From: Plebeiibacterium sediminum
GTDB taxonomy: Bacteria > Bacteroidota > Bacteroidia > Bacteroidales > Marinilabiliaceae
Length of the DNA stretch: 42,532 nucleotides
Direction: 5' to 3'
NCBI RefSeq assembly: GCF_026013605.1
Contig: NZ_JAPDPJ010000053.1
Coordinates: forward strand, 1 to 42,532
The number at the start of each line of letters is the position of its first letter. The first letter of the stretch is position 1. Shown piece after piece: positions 17,304 through 27,133 of the stretch. Both the position numbers and the translations under genes were made by a program. The notes beneath the pieces are model-generated. The model had not been told where the DNA came from. It did not search any database and was given only the letters and a program-made list of their open reading frames with translations.

Positions 17304-17873
17304 TTATTTTTTTACTCTTTCTACATACGATCTGTCACGAGTGTCAACTTTAATCCAGTCACCAGTATTTACAAATAAAGGAACCATAATAGTTGCTCCT
17401 GTATCGATAGTTGCTGGTTTTAATGAATTTGTTGAAGAAGTATCCCCTCTGATGCCTGGCTCTGTATAAGTAATTTCGAACTCAATATGCATTGGAAGGT
17501 CAACTAATAACGGAGTTTCTGTGTCAGCGTGATATACAACTTCACAATTTAAACCGTCTTTTAATAAGTCGTAGTTTTCAATTAATTTTTCTTCAATAGG
17601 TACTTGTTCATAAGTTTCATTGTTCATGAATATGTAACCCATATCATCCTTGTATAAATATTGATAAGATCTACGTTCTACACGTTGTTCATCAATTTTA
17701 TGTCCTGCTGAAAAGGTGTTATCAATTACTTTTCCAGTTGAGATACTCTTAAGTTTAGTTCTCACAAAAGCAGGTCCTTTCCCAGGTTTCACATGCTGAA
17801 ACTGCACAACTGCATATAAATCATTTTTGAAAGATATGCACATCCCGTTTCTAATATCAGCTGTTGTTGCCAT
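17304..17873 (-). CDS. efp: Elongation factor P
   Basis: EF-P relieves ribosome stalling at consecutive prolines. The 189-residue length fits, and the three beta-barrel domains are recognisable: the N-terminal KOW-like domain with the exposed loop HVKPGKGPAFVR, the OB domain with DDMGYIFMNNETYEQ, and the C-terminal domain ending with VNTGDWIKVDTRDRSYVERV. K32 lies at the tip of the loop that is modified in some bacteria; whether it is modified here cannot be said, and no epmA/epmB gene is present in the window. It has its own terminator. Confidence 0.97.
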   Translation of the reverse strand: MATTADIRNGMCISFKNDLYAVVQFQHVKPGKGPAFVRTKLKSISTGKVIDNTFSAGHKIDEQRVERRSYQYLYKDDMGYIFMNNETYEQVPIEEKLIENYDLLKDGLNCEVVYHADTETPLLVDLPMHIEFEITYTEPGIRGDTSSTNSLKPATIDTGATIMVPLFVNTGDWIKVDTRDRSYVERVKK

Positions 17874-17923
17874 AGTATTTGTAAAAGTATTTAAAAATTA
17901 TCTTTATGTAAATTAAAGTTTTG

Positions 17924-17931
17924 CAAAAATA
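17924..17931 (-). promoter_or_regulatory. Candidate -7 box for efp
   Basis: TATTTTTG on the minus strand matches TAnnTTTG exactly and predicts a leader of about 44 bases. No upstream TTG is found at the expected distance. Confidence 0.25.
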
Positions 17932-18001
17932 ATCAAATACTTTAAATAGCTCGTTTATAAGGAGTAATTAATGTTGATAAAGGTCTGTTTTTTGGTTTTT
18001 T

Positions 18002-18802
18002 TTAATGTCTGATGCAGCTAAAAGAGTTGTTAAGTCCCTTAAATTCTATTAAATCACAAACGAAAGAACCAACTTTTAAATTAATTTTTACTTTTATGGG
18101 AATTCTGTTTTTATCTCTCGATATCCAGATTTTCATGTCTTCTTCCGTTTTAAAAGCTCTTCCAACTTCAGTTACCGGATGAAATAAATAGCATTCCATT
18201 TTGCCATATTCGGTAGAAATAGTTTCTGTTCTGATATATTTGATACGAAGAGGGAATATTTCATCACTAAAGTAAGTTGTATAAAATAAAACATCACCTT
18301 TTTTCAGGTTGTCGTTGAAATCATATTTTCTGGCATAGTAAAAAGCAGACAAAATATCCTGTATATTATAAGGCACTTTAACTTCGCCGGATTTTTTACT
18401 GTCAATAGTAATAGAGTCTTCCAATAAACTATCATAGTCGTATATAACTTCATTATAGTATTTATAACTTCCTTCGTTAATGTCTCTGATAGACTTTACT
18501 GGTTGATCTGTTTTCTTATCAATAAAACTAATATACCTGTCTCTTATCTTATACAGTGCATCAACAATGCCAGTGGCCTTAGCGCTCAGTTCTACATAAT
18601 TGCAGGATGTGTTATTAAAACTTGTGTCCTTAACAGAAAAGGTTACATAACCACCTGTAATAAAACTGTATCGAATACTGTATTTTAAGTGTTCACCAGA
18701 TTTATAAGCATCTGAATTCTTAATTGGTGCTCTTTGCGAAAAAGTGAAAAAGGGTATCGCACACAAAATAGTTATGAGAAAAAGTTCCTTATAGTTAGTC
18801 AT
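18002..18802 (-). CDS. Exported DUF3108 domain protein
   Basis: The 266-residue product has an N-terminal signal peptide (hydrophobic part about residues 8-22, followed by FSQRAP) and a DUF3108 domain: an early GEHLKYSIRYSFITGG block and a later KMECYLFHPVTEVG and MKIWISRDKNRIPIKVK block. The beta-rich domain is widespread in periplasmic proteins of Bacteroidota and Proteobacteria. Its function is unknown. It is divergent from the flotillin module, with 312 bases between. Confidence 0.85.
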   Translation of the reverse strand: MTNYKELFLITILCAIPFFTFSQRAPIKNSDAYKSGEHLKYSIRYSFITGGYVTFSVKDTSFNNTSCNYVELSAKATGIVDALYKIRDRYISFIDKKTDQPVKSIRDINEGSYKYYNEVIYDYDSLLEDSITIDSKKSGEVKVPYNIQDILSAFYYARKYDFNDNLKKGDVLFYTTYFSDEIFPLRIKYIRTETISTEYGKMECYLFHPVTEVGRAFKTEEDMKIWISRDKNRIPIKVKINLKVGSFVCDLIEFKGLNNSFSCIRH

Positions 18803-19114
18803 ATAGTTTCGGCATTAAATTGTTGTAGAAAAATAACAATTATTGAGCCATTAATATAATAATTTATATATAGAGTTGTAAAAGATAAGGATCAACTGAT
18901 TGGTTATTATGATTAACCAATAAATGAAAGTTGAAAAGTTTATCTGCAGAGTGTTTGTGGTTGTTGTTTAGGCTATCCTATATTATCGAAGTATTTGAAC
19001 AAATTAGAATAATATTTTAAACTTTTGTTGTGTACTTAGTACAAATTATGATAATATTAATTATTTTTGAGAGACTTAAACATTTTACCAAATTATTACA
19101 CATCTATAATACTG
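18803..19114. other. Intergenic region between DUF3108 and flotillin module
   Basis: This AT-rich divergent spacer holds an inverted repeat ATTGGTTA/TAACCAAT (18899-18921, seven-base spacer), a short palindrome GTACTTAGTAC (19032-19042), and one -7-like box on each strand (19062-19069 plus; 18828-18835 minus). No RNA gene was recognised. Confidence 0.4.
19062..19069 (+). promoter_or_regulatory. Candidate -7 box for the OB-fold/flotillin genes
   Basis: TATTTTTG matches TAnnTTTG exactly and would start transcription near 19076, 39 bases before the ATG at 19115. It overlaps the alternative ATG at 19067, which argues for the later start. No TTG is found at the expected distance. Confidence 0.3.
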
Positions 19115-19753
19115 ATGAAAGAAACCCTGAACGCTGCATTTACCATTTTAAATATAATACCAACCACACTACTTATTTTAATATTAATTTATTGGATTAC
19201 AGTTATTATTGGAATCTTTAATGTTGATTCTTTTGATATTGATGCAGATGCAGATTTGGATGCAGATGTAGATATTAATGCCGGAGATAGTTTAATTTGG
19301 CTTAACTCAGCATTATCCTTTTTTAATTTAGGCAAAATTCCGTTAATGATAATATTAAGTTTTTTTATTATCGTAATGTGGATGATTTCGTTGCTTGCCA
19401 ATTATTACTTAAACAATACATCGGTTATACTGTCGCTCGTTTATTTAATACCAAACATCTTTGTTAGTGCGTTTGTAACTAAATTCCTTACCACTCCTTT
19501 AGTAAGTCTTTTTGCAAAAGCAGAAAATGTAATCCAAAGTAATAAAAGCCTTACAGGAAAAATTTGTACTGTAACACTGGGGGCCACTCATGATAAAATG
19601 GGGCAGGCAGTTATTAATGATAATGGATCTACTTATGTAATTAATATTATAGCAACGGAAGAGAAATATATTTTAAGCAAAGGGGATTCGTGCCTTGTGA
19701 TAGATTATATATCTGATAAAAAACTTTATCTAATTGAACCTTATAAAGACTAA
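19115..19753 (+). CDS. YqiJ/NfeD-like OB-fold membrane protein
   Basis: The 212-residue product (from the ATG at 19115) has a first transmembrane segment (about residues 10-34), a striking Asp-rich loop (37-58, mostly alternating D and A/I/V), two more membrane segments (about 72-98 and 103-125) and a C-terminal OB-like beta-barrel (about 145-210, beginning LTGKICTV). This is the layout of NfeD/YqiJ proteins, which work next to SPFH/flotillin proteins; the flotillin gene follows after six bases. The OB part probably faces the cytosol. An upstream ATG at 19067 would add 16 residues but overlaps the promoter-like box. Confidence 0.85.
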   Translation: MKETLNAAFTILNIIPTTLLILILIYWITVIIGIFNVDSFDIDADADLDADVDINAGDSLIWLNSALSFFNLGKIPLMIILSFFIIVMWMISLLANYYLNNTSVILSLVYLIPNIFVSAFVTKFLTTPLVSLFAKAENVIQSNKSLTGKICTVTLGATHDKMGQAVINDNGSTYVINIIATEEKYILSKGDSCLVIDYISDKKLYLIEPYKD

Positions 19754-19759
19754 AAGATT

Positions 19760-21868
19760 ATGCTAGAAGGAGTACTTCAGACGGGCGTTATTATTGGAGC
19801 CGTCGTATTGATAGGAATCATCATTTTGGTGATTAAAACTTATAGAAAAGCAACGCAGGGACAAGCGTTAGTCCGAACCGGACAGGGAGGAACCAAAGTT
19901 TCATTTGACGGATTATTTGTCATCCCGGTTCTGCATCAAATGGAAGTAATGGATATTACACTTAAAACAGTGGTTATATCTCGTCAGGGAAAAGAAGGAT
20001 TAATATGTAAAGATAATTTACGAGCTGATATTAAAGTTAACTTCTTCGTGCGAGTAAATAAAACATCTGAAGATGTAATTCAGGTAGCTCAGGCAATTGG
20101 CTGTAAACGTGCTTCTGATATTGAAAGTTTAGTCGATTTATTTGATGCCAAATTTTCGGAGGCATTAAAAACAGTAGGTAAACAATTTGATTTTGTAGAG
20201 CTTTATAATTCTCGGGAAAAATTTAAATTAGAAATTCTAAGAACTATCGGTACCGACTTAAACGGTTATGTTTTGGATGACTGTGCAATTGACTTTTTGG
20301 AGCAAACACCAATAGAGCAATTATCACCAGATAATATTTTGGATGTTGAGGGTATCAAAAAAATTACTAAAATAACTTCTGAACAACAGATCCTTTCAAA
20401 TCAAATACGCAGGGACAAAGAAAAAACGGTTACCAAACAGGATGTTGAAGCCAGAGAAACTGTGCTGCAGTTAGAAAAGCAACTGGCTGAAACAGAAGAA
20501 AAACAAAAACGTGAAATTGAGAATATTAAAGCTCGGGAACAAGCTGATATTGCTAAAGTAAGAGAGGAACAACGTCGTATCAGTGAAAATGCACGTATTG
20601 CAGCAGAGGAAGAAATTCAGATTGCAGAAGAAAATAAACAACGTCAGGTAATTGTAGCTCAGAAAAATAAAGAAAGAACTGAAGCTATCGAATCTGAAGC
20701 TGTACTGAAAGATCAACAATTGGAAGCCAATGAAAGAGAGAAAATTGTTAGTCTTGCTAAAATTGAAAAAGACAAAGCTCTTGAAGCTGAGCAAAAAATA
20801 ATGCAGGAAGTGATTAAAGAACGAGTTGAAGTTCAGAAATCAGTAGTGATTGCAGAAGAGAAAATAAAAGATACACAGGCTCAGGCAGAAGCAGAACGTA
20901 ATAAGCTTGTTGCTATCAAAGATGCTGAGAAAGAAGCGGAAACTAAATTAGTAACAGAAATCAAGAGTGCAGAAGCGAACAGAAAGGCTGCTGAATTCAG
21001 AACCGAACAACGTATTCTTGAAGCTAAGGCAGCACAGGAAGCTGCAGACAAGGAAGCATCCGCCACAAAAATACTTGCCGAAGCCAAAGCTGCTGAAGCT
21101 GCAGCATTAGGTATCTCGGAAGCACAGGTTATTGAAGCCAAAGCTGCTGCTAAGGAGAAAGAAGGAGATGTTGATGCAAGAATCATCTTATCCTCTTCTA
21201 AAGCAGAAGCAGAAGCCATTAAAGCCAAAGGAATGGCAGAAGCTGAAATAATTGAAGCCAGAGCAACAGCTACTGAAAAAGAAGGCATGACACAAAACAG
21301 AGTGAACAGTGAAAAATTCTCTGTGGAAGCCAAAGGTATTGAGGAAAAAGCTGCTGCCATGAAAAAACTCGATGGTGTAGGTAAAGAGCACGAAGAATTC
21401 AAATTAAGATTAAACAAAGACAAAGAAATAGAGTTAGCAAAAATCAATATTCAGAAAGATATTGCTGCTGCACAGGCTAAGGTTATTAGTGAAGCACTAA
21501 AAGCTGCCAATATTGAAATTGTAGGTGGAGAAACAATGTTCTTCGAGCAAATTATGGGAGCGATTTCAAATGGTAAAAGTATTGACAAGGTGGTTAATAA
21601 CAGCACTGTACTTAAACAAGTAAAAGATACTTTCTTTTCAACTGAGGATGGAACTTCATTTAAAGATAATATTAGAAGATTTATTGATCAGTTTGGAGTA
21701 AATTCAGAAGATATTAAGAATATGACACTTTCGAATCTGTTATATAAATTAGGTAATGCTGCAGATTCAGAGGGAGATAAAAAATCTATTTTTAATATGT
21801 TGGATATTGCCAAGTCTTTAGGTCTTTCCAATAAATCTGCGTCTGAAATAGGAATTGATCCTTTTTAA
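19760..21868 (+). CDS. Flotillin family protein (YqiK-like)
   Basis: The 702-residue product has one N-terminal membrane segment (about residues 4-27), an SPFH/band-7 domain (about 30-200, with QALVRTGQGGTKVSFDG and the RADIKVNFFVRV strands), and a very long charged coiled coil rich in Glu, Ala and Lys (about 205-575). A C-terminal region of about 120 residues ends with SASEIGIDPF. Flotillins form oligomeric cages that organise membrane microdomains. The tight link with the YqiJ/NfeD-like gene matches the E. coli yqiJ-yqiK arrangement. The coiled coil contains imperfect repeats built around IEAKA and KEKEG, which give the DNA a strongly purine-biased plus strand. A terminator follows. Confidence 0.93.
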   Translation: MLEGVLQTGVIIGAVVLIGIIILVIKTYRKATQGQALVRTGQGGTKVSFDGLFVIPVLHQMEVMDITLKTVVISRQGKEGLICKDNLRADIKVNFFVRVNKTSEDVIQVAQAIGCKRASDIESLVDLFDAKFSEALKTVGKQFDFVELYNSREKFKLEILRTIGTDLNGYVLDDCAIDFLEQTPIEQLSPDNILDVEGIKKITKITSEQQILSNQIRRDKEKTVTKQDVEARETVLQLEKQLAETEEKQKREIENIKAREQADIAKVREEQRRISENARIAAEEEIQIAEENKQRQVIVAQKNKERTEAIESEAVLKDQQLEANEREKIVSLAKIEKDKALEAEQKIMQEVIKERVEVQKSVVIAEEKIKDTQAQAEAERNKLVAIKDAEKEAETKLVTEIKSAEANRKAAEFRTEQRILEAKAAQEAADKEASATKILAEAKAAEAAALGISEAQVIEAKAAAKEKEGDVDARIILSSSKAEAEAIKAKGMAEAEIIEARATATEKEGMTQNRVNSEKFSVEAKGIEEKAAAMKKLDGVGKEHEEFKLRLNKDKEIELAKINIQKDIAAAQAKVISEALKAANIEIVGGETMFFEQIMGAISNGKSIDKVVNNSTVLKQVKDTFFSTEDGTSFKDNIRRFIDQFGVNSEDIKNMTLSNLLYKLGNAADSEGDKKSIFNMLDIAKSLGLSNKSASEIGIDPF

Positions 21869-22200
21869 TAAAATGTCAAAATAAAATTTAACTATTAAGT
21901 TGTGGTTAAAAATCCAAATCCATAATTACCAAGGTATGTTATGGTTTGGATTTTTTACACGATATGTATTTAGGGTGCTGTTTTATTAGCTCTTAATTTA
22001 TGGATAGCATACTTTATCAGGTGTATTAAGAAACAGATCTCAGATTGAAAATAATAGGTTGTTGGGCATATTCATATGTGCAGAAACTATATTATCTAAC
22101 CATAACAAGTCATAAATTTTATTAGTTGTCTTTTTTAATTATCCACTATTTGTTTTACATCAGGTAATTAATTTACCATCTTCATATAAATCTGATTATC
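21869..22200. other. Spacer between flotillin and giant ATPase genes
   Basis: Apart from the terminator at 21908-21956, I see no conserved element here. No TAnnTTTG box with a well-placed TTG was found before the ATPase start, so how 22201-27544 is transcribed is not evident from the sequence. Confidence 0.4.
21908..21956 (+). terminator. Terminator between flotillin and ATPase genes
   Basis: An A/T-rich arm at 21908-21925 (core ATCCAAATCCATAA) pairs with 21939-21956 (core TTATGGTTTGGAT) with one bulged base. The distal arm ends in six T residues. Confidence 0.75.
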
Positions 22201-25200
22201 ATGGCCAATCCTGAAGAATTAATCGACAAAGAACAGGCTGTAGCTGAACCTCAACTTGAACAAGGTACTTATGAGATTATTCGTAATCGCTTAAATCAAT
22301 ATGGTAAAGATCTGCAACAAAAGTTAGACTGGCTTAATTCAGAACGAAAAAATGCTTTTGGTTCCATTGAATCAGCTTTGCTTGGAAATGAGCGTATTTC
22401 TACGATGCATAATTGCATACCTGCAGATATGATTACCATAGGAGATTCCTTCATTTTTGGCTATAATGTTGTAATTGGATTAAAGACAGAAATTGAAGTC
22501 TCTGATGTATTCAGTGTTTATCATTATGACTCAGATAAACATGTTTTTAAAGAAAATTCATTGGATATTATTCTTTCTGATGAATTTATTAAAGATTTTA
22601 AAAACTTATACAAATATTACAAAGAGGCAAAATTTAAAGTTTTTGCTAAAATTGGAACATCTTTATTTATGGTGTTTCAAACCGGAAAAGGGAAATATGA
22701 TATCAAAACCCTTAAGTTCGCGATTAACGAAAATGAGCTTAAATATGTTGATAACCGAAGCGAACATGAATTAATATTTCCCGATCAACATGAATTTAAA
22801 TGGACCCGGACTACACGGGATCAGCATGTTAAAGGAAAATATTCCCATATCTCCATTGAAGATCAAATTTTTGTTGAGACTACAGATGGAGATTTAACAA
22901 TCAAAGTAGAGAATAATACAGATACCGGTTTTGGTATTTACGCAGAGGAAGTAGCTAATAAAACACAAACACTTGACGATGGTGAGTTTTACTACGCTAT
23001 TATTGATAATCTGATAGTATTAAAAATAAAACCATATCAGGAAGAGCAATTCCGCTATATCATTTTCAATAAGAAAATGCAGGAGGCAGTTCGCGTGGAT
23101 GCCATTGAAAATTCATGCGTTTTATTGCCCGATAATCAGGGATTGATTTTTGCAAACGGATATTACCTTCAGACAGGAGAAATGAAGTTATTCGATAATG
23201 AATTGGCAGATATGCAATTTATTCATCGTATTACTTCACCCAATGGAGAGGATTATCTTTACGTTTTCTATAATACACAGGATGGTGTATATGTTTTATT
23301 ATCCTATAATATTATTTCTCAGCAAGTCAACACTCCAATAATTTGTCATGGTTATTCGCTATTTAAAAATGGTGAGCTTTGTTACTTTAAAACCGATGGC
23401 ACACCCCAGAAGCACCATGTTTTACAAATATGGAAAACGCCTTATCTCGATGTAGACTTTCATTCAGAATTGGAAGCCAATCAGGATTCTTATCTGCACA
23501 AAATAGGAAATAAAGATATAGTTAGAGGAATGTCGGAATGTAATGAGGTTTTAAAACTCATTCAAAAAGAAGACAGCTATGCAAATTTATATTTCGACAT
23601 TAAAAAAATTGCCGGAGATGTTTTAGACGCTTATTATTGGATAAATAGTGAAGAAACAGGAAAGCTGAATGAAGCCTTACAAAAGATAAAAGAAACGGCC
23701 AACAATGCTATTGAAGAATACGACAAAGTTGTTGCCATCAAAAAAAATAGTCAGCAGGAGGTTGAAAGAGTTTTTAAATTGAACGAAGAGCTGACTCAAA
23801 AAATTAAAGGGTCTAATTTCTCCAGCATTATTGACTTTGTTCAAATATTAGCGGATGTCAGATCGATTCAGGGGGAAACAATTTCTTTAAAAGAACTTCG
23901 ATATGTTGATTTAAATAGAATAGAAGAAACAGAAAACAGCTTAATTCAATACAACGAGGATATCTCTAAAAAATGCGTTCAGTTTTTATTAAAAAAGGAG
24001 GCGCTGGAACCTTATCAAAACAAGGTAAACGAATTAAAAGATAAGATTCAGGATGCTAAAAAGGTTGTTGAAATTAATAATACTGAAGAAGAGTTAACAA
24101 ACTCATCACAAGAGCTCGAAATGCTTATAGAGATTGTCAGTAACCTGAAGATTGATGATGCAACAGAAACAACACGCATCATCGAAAGTATATCCAGTCT
24201 TTATTCCAGTTTAAACCAGGTAAATGCTTCACTAAAACGCAAAAGAAAAGAACTGCTTAGTCAGGAAGGTGTTGCAGAATTTAATGCTCAGATCAAATTA
24301 ATCAGCCAGGGACTAACCAATTATATTGATTTGGCAGATTCTCCTGAAAAATGTGTGGAGTTTCAGACCAAGCTGATGGTTCAGATTGAAGAGTTAGAAG
24401 GGAAATTTTCTGAGTTTGATGAGTTTATTGATAAGATAACTACCAAAAGAGAAGAAATTTACAACTCATTTGAATCCAAGAAAATCAGTCTGGTTGAAGC
24501 CCGTAATAAAAGAGCGAATACTTTATTACAATCAGCAGACAGGATATTAAAAGCGATTCAAAACCGAATATCAAAATTCAAGGAAGTAAGCGAAATTAAT
24601 GGTTATTACGCTTCGGATCTGATGATTGAAAAGCTACGAAATATTGTTAAAGAGTTGGTTGAGTTGGATGATTCTGTTAAAGCTGACACGATACAAAGTC
24701 AGCTTAAAAGCATGAAAGAGGAGGCCATCAGACAGCTCAAGGATAAAACAGAACTTTTTGTTGATGGAACTAATATTATAAAGTTTGGAGTACATCAATT
24801 TTCAGTTAATACACAACCTTGCGAGTTAACCACTGTATTTAAAGATGAAGAACTTTATTTTCACCTGACAGGAACGAATTTTTACGAAAAAGTAAACCAT
24901 ACAGAACTTAGTAATTACAAAGATTTATGGAATCAAAGCATTCCTTCTGAAAATAATGATGTATACCGCTCTGAGTTCCTGGCTTGTAAGGTGTTTAATA
25001 ATTCATTATTGGGTTTAAACGGAAAACTTAATTCTTTGTCAGAAGATGATACCCTGGAGCATATCAGGGAATTTATGGGGCAACGATATAATGAAGGATA
25101 TGTAAAGGGAGTTCATGATCTGGATGCCGGTATTATTGTTAAGGAATTAATTGAATTAAATAAATCGGCAGGTCTCTTAAAATACTCTACTAACGCAAGG

Positions 25201-27123
25201 GCATGCGCATGCTTGTTTTGGAATAAATTTACACATCCCGATTTAAAGGATTATTATTATAAGCAGCTAAAAGGTGTAGGCGCGTTAATTAAACTATTTC
25301 CCGACTCTCAGGAATTTGCTGATATTATTGATGAATTAAAATCAAAAATTGAAGCTTTTCTTACTGAAACAAAGTTGTTCGACTTGATTCTTGCGGAAGA
25401 GGCTGCTACCTATCTGTTTCATGAGGTAATACATGATGATTCTTTTATCATAGACAATGAAGCTGCTGCATTTTATAGAGATTTTACAGATTATCTTAGA
25501 CTAAATTCAGCTACAGACATATTTAATCAATCGATTCAGGAATTAAAGGAAGTGCCTGCTTCTCAATTTAGATTAATCATAAAATGGTTAAAAGCTTATA
25601 TGTCTGCAGACAATAAGTTGCAATACAGTCAATATGTCAATGAAGTATCTGTACTTTTACTTCTTGGTAATTACGACAAAAAAAATATTGTTAAAGCGCA
25701 ATTAACAAAGCAACTTTCCGGCTTTCAAGGAAACCATTCAATTATAAAAGAGGGAACTTATCAATTTGATTACAACCAATTTATATCTCGTCTCAAGAAA
25801 TTTGAAATCAATATCTATAGTCGATATAATTTGTATGTTAATCTTAAGAAAGGACTTATTGATGATTTTGAAGATTCGCTACGTTTAAATGAGTTTAAGC
25901 CCAGAGTGCTGTCTTCATTTGTGCGTAACAAATTAATAGATAAGGTTTACTTACCAATTATTGGAGATAACCTGGCTAAGCAGATGGGTACCGCCGGAGA
26001 AAACAAACGAACTGATTTGATGGGTATGTTACTGTTAATTTCTCCTCCGGGTTATGGTAAAACAACTTTAATGGAATACCTGGCTAGTCGTTTGGGAATT
26101 ATCTTTATGAAAATAAACGGACCGGCAATTGGTCACTCTGTTACTTCACTCGATCCTGCCGAAGCTGGTAATGCCAGTGCTCGTGAAGAATTAAATAAAC
26201 TAAACCTATCCTTTGAAATGGGGGATAATGTGATGATTTATCTTGATGATATTCAGCATTGTAATCCTGAGTTTTTGCAGAAGTTTATATCATTGTGTGA
26301 TGCTCAGCGAAAAATCGAAGGTGTATATAAAGGAAAAAGTAAAACCTACGATTTCAGAGGAAGAAAAGTATGTGTTGTTATGGCAGGAAACCCATATACA
26401 GAAAGTGGTGATAAGTTCCAGATTCCTGATATGCTTGCCAACAGAGCAGATATTTATAATCTGGGAGATATTCTTGGTGACACTTCTGATATATTTAATA
26501 TGAGTTATATTGAAAACTCACTTACTTCAAACCAGGTATTAAATCAGCTGGCCAGTAAAAGTCATAACGATATTTATCCGATTCTTAAATTGGCCGAAAC
26601 AGGAAATAAGGACGGCCTGGAGTTTGAAGCAAATCATACACCTGCACAGATTAGTGATTATGTCAATATCATTAAAAAGCTGATTAAGGTTAGAAATGTG
26701 ATCTCTGAAGTAAATCAACAATATATTGCCTCTGCAGCACAAGCTGAAGAATACAGAACCGAGCCACCATTTAAATTACAGGGTTCCTATCGTAATATGA
26801 ATAAAATAGCAGAGAAAGTTGTGGCCATCATGAATGATGAAGAACTGGATTCTTTGATTCTCTCACATTACGAAGGTGAATCGCAGACTTTAACTTCCGG
26901 CGCTGAAGCAAATATGTTAAAGTTCAAAGAGATTTTCAATAAACTCACAGGTCAAGAGCTTCAACGATGGAATGACATTAAAGCTACCTTCTGTAAAAAT
27001 CTGAAATTAAAAGCAGGAGGAAATAATCAAATGTCGCAGGTAGTTGAAAGTATGGGATCTATCAATGAGAGTATTAACAATGTGTCTCAAACCCTAAAGA
27101 AATGTATTTGGAACGAGCAATAA
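22201..27123 (+). CDS. Giant coiled-coil AAA+ ATPase (of the type annotated 'DNA repair ATPase')
   Basis: The 1640-residue soluble protein begins with a conserved block (TYEIIRNRLNQYG, FGSIESALLGNERIST, GYNVVIGLKTEIEVSDVF) that I recall from actinobacterial proteins named 'DNA repair ATPase'. A beta-rich, propeller-like region follows (about 60-430), then coiled coils (about 483-850), a small beta domain (about 855-905), an alpha-helical region and one C-terminal AAA+ module. The AAA+ motifs are complete: Walker A PPGYGKTT (K1287, T1288), Walker B IYLDD (D1349, D1350), sensor 1 AGNP (N1397), a candidate arginine finger R1415 in ANRAD, and sensor 2 GSYRN (R1531). This resembles MoxR/dynein-type remodelling ATPases. 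No helicase, nuclease or DNA-binding motif is visible. A TerB gene follows after 10 bases. Confidence 0.85.
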   Translation: MANPEELIDKEQAVAEPQLEQGTYEIIRNRLNQYGKDLQQKLDWLNSERKNAFGSIESALLGNERISTMHNCIPADMITIGDSFIFGYNVVIGLKTEIEVSDVFSVYHYDSDKHVFKENSLDIILSDEFIKDFKNLYKYYKEAKFKVFAKIGTSLFMVFQTGKGKYDIKTLKFAINENELKYVDNRSEHELIFPDQHEFKWTRTTRDQHVKGKYSHISIEDQIFVETTDGDLTIKVENNTDTGFGIYAEEVANKTQTLDDGEFYYAIIDNLIVLKIKPYQEEQFRYIIFNKKMQEAVRVDAIENSCVLLPDNQGLIFANGYYLQTGEMKLFDNELADMQFIHRITSPNGEDYLYVFYNTQDGVYVLLSYNIISQQVNTPIICHGYSLFKNGELCYFKTDGTPQKHHVLQIWKTPYLDVDFHSELEANQDSYLHKIGNKDIVRGMSECNEVLKLIQKEDSYANLYFDIKKIAGDVLDAYYWINSEETGKLNEALQKIKETANNAIEEYDKVVAIKKNSQQEVERVFKLNEELTQKIKGSNFSSIIDFVQILADVRSIQGETISLKELRYVDLNRIEETENSLIQYNEDISKKCVQFLLKKEALEPYQNKVNELKDKIQDAKKVVEINNTEEELTNSSQELEMLIEIVSNLKIDDATETTRIIESISSLYSSLNQVNASLKRKRKELLSQEGVAEFNAQIKLISQGLTNYIDLADSPEKCVEFQTKLMVQIEELEGKFSEFDEFIDKITTKREEIYNSFESKKISLVEARNKRANTLLQSADRILKAIQNRISKFKEVSEINGYYASDLMIEKLRNIVKELVELDDSVKADTIQSQLKSMKEEAIRQLKDKTELFVDGTNIIKFGVHQFSVNTQPCELTTVFKDEELYFHLTGTNFYEKVNHTELSNYKDLWNQSIPSENNDVYRSEFLACKVFNNSLLGLNGKLNSLSEDDTLEHIREFMGQRYNEGYVKGVHDLDAGIIVKELIELNKSAGLLKYSTNARACACLFWNKFTHPDLKDYYYKQLKGVGALIKLFPDSQEFADIIDELKSKIEAFLTETKLFDLILAEEAATYLFHEVIHDDSFIIDNEAAAFYRDFTDYLRLNSATDIFNQSIQELKEVPASQFRLIIKWLKAYMSADNKLQYSQYVNEVSVLLLLGNYDKKNIVKAQLTKQLSGFQGNHSIIKEGTYQFDYNQFISRLKKFEINIYSRYNLYVNLKKGLIDDFEDSLRLNEFKPRVLSSFVRNKLIDKVYLPIIGDNLAKQMGTAGENKRTDLMGMLLLISPPGYGKTTLMEYLASRLGIIFMKINGPAIGHSVTSLDPAEAGNASAREELNKLNLSFEMGDNVMIYLDDIQHCNPEFLQKFISLCDAQRKIEGVYKGKSKTYDFRGRKVCVVMAGNPYTESGDKFQIPDMLANRADIYNLGDILGDTSDIFNMSYIENSLTSNQVLNQLASKSHNDIYPILKLAETGNKDGLEFEANHTPAQISDYVNIIKKLIKVRNVISEVNQQYIASAAQAEEYRTEPPFKLQGSYRNMNKIAEKVVAIMNDEELDSLILSHYEGESQTLTSGAEANMLKFKEIFNKLTGQELQRWNDIKATFCKNLKLKAGGNNQMSQVVESMGSINESINNVSQTLKKCIWNEQ

Positions 27124-27133
27124 ATATTTTAGC

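Noticed and set aside
20881-21447. A 188-codon open frame on the minus strand inside the flotillin gene
   Set aside because: It is rich in Ala, Ser and Leu as the antisense of Glu/Ala/Lys coiled-coil codons. The open frame is a by-product of purine-biased codons, not a gene.
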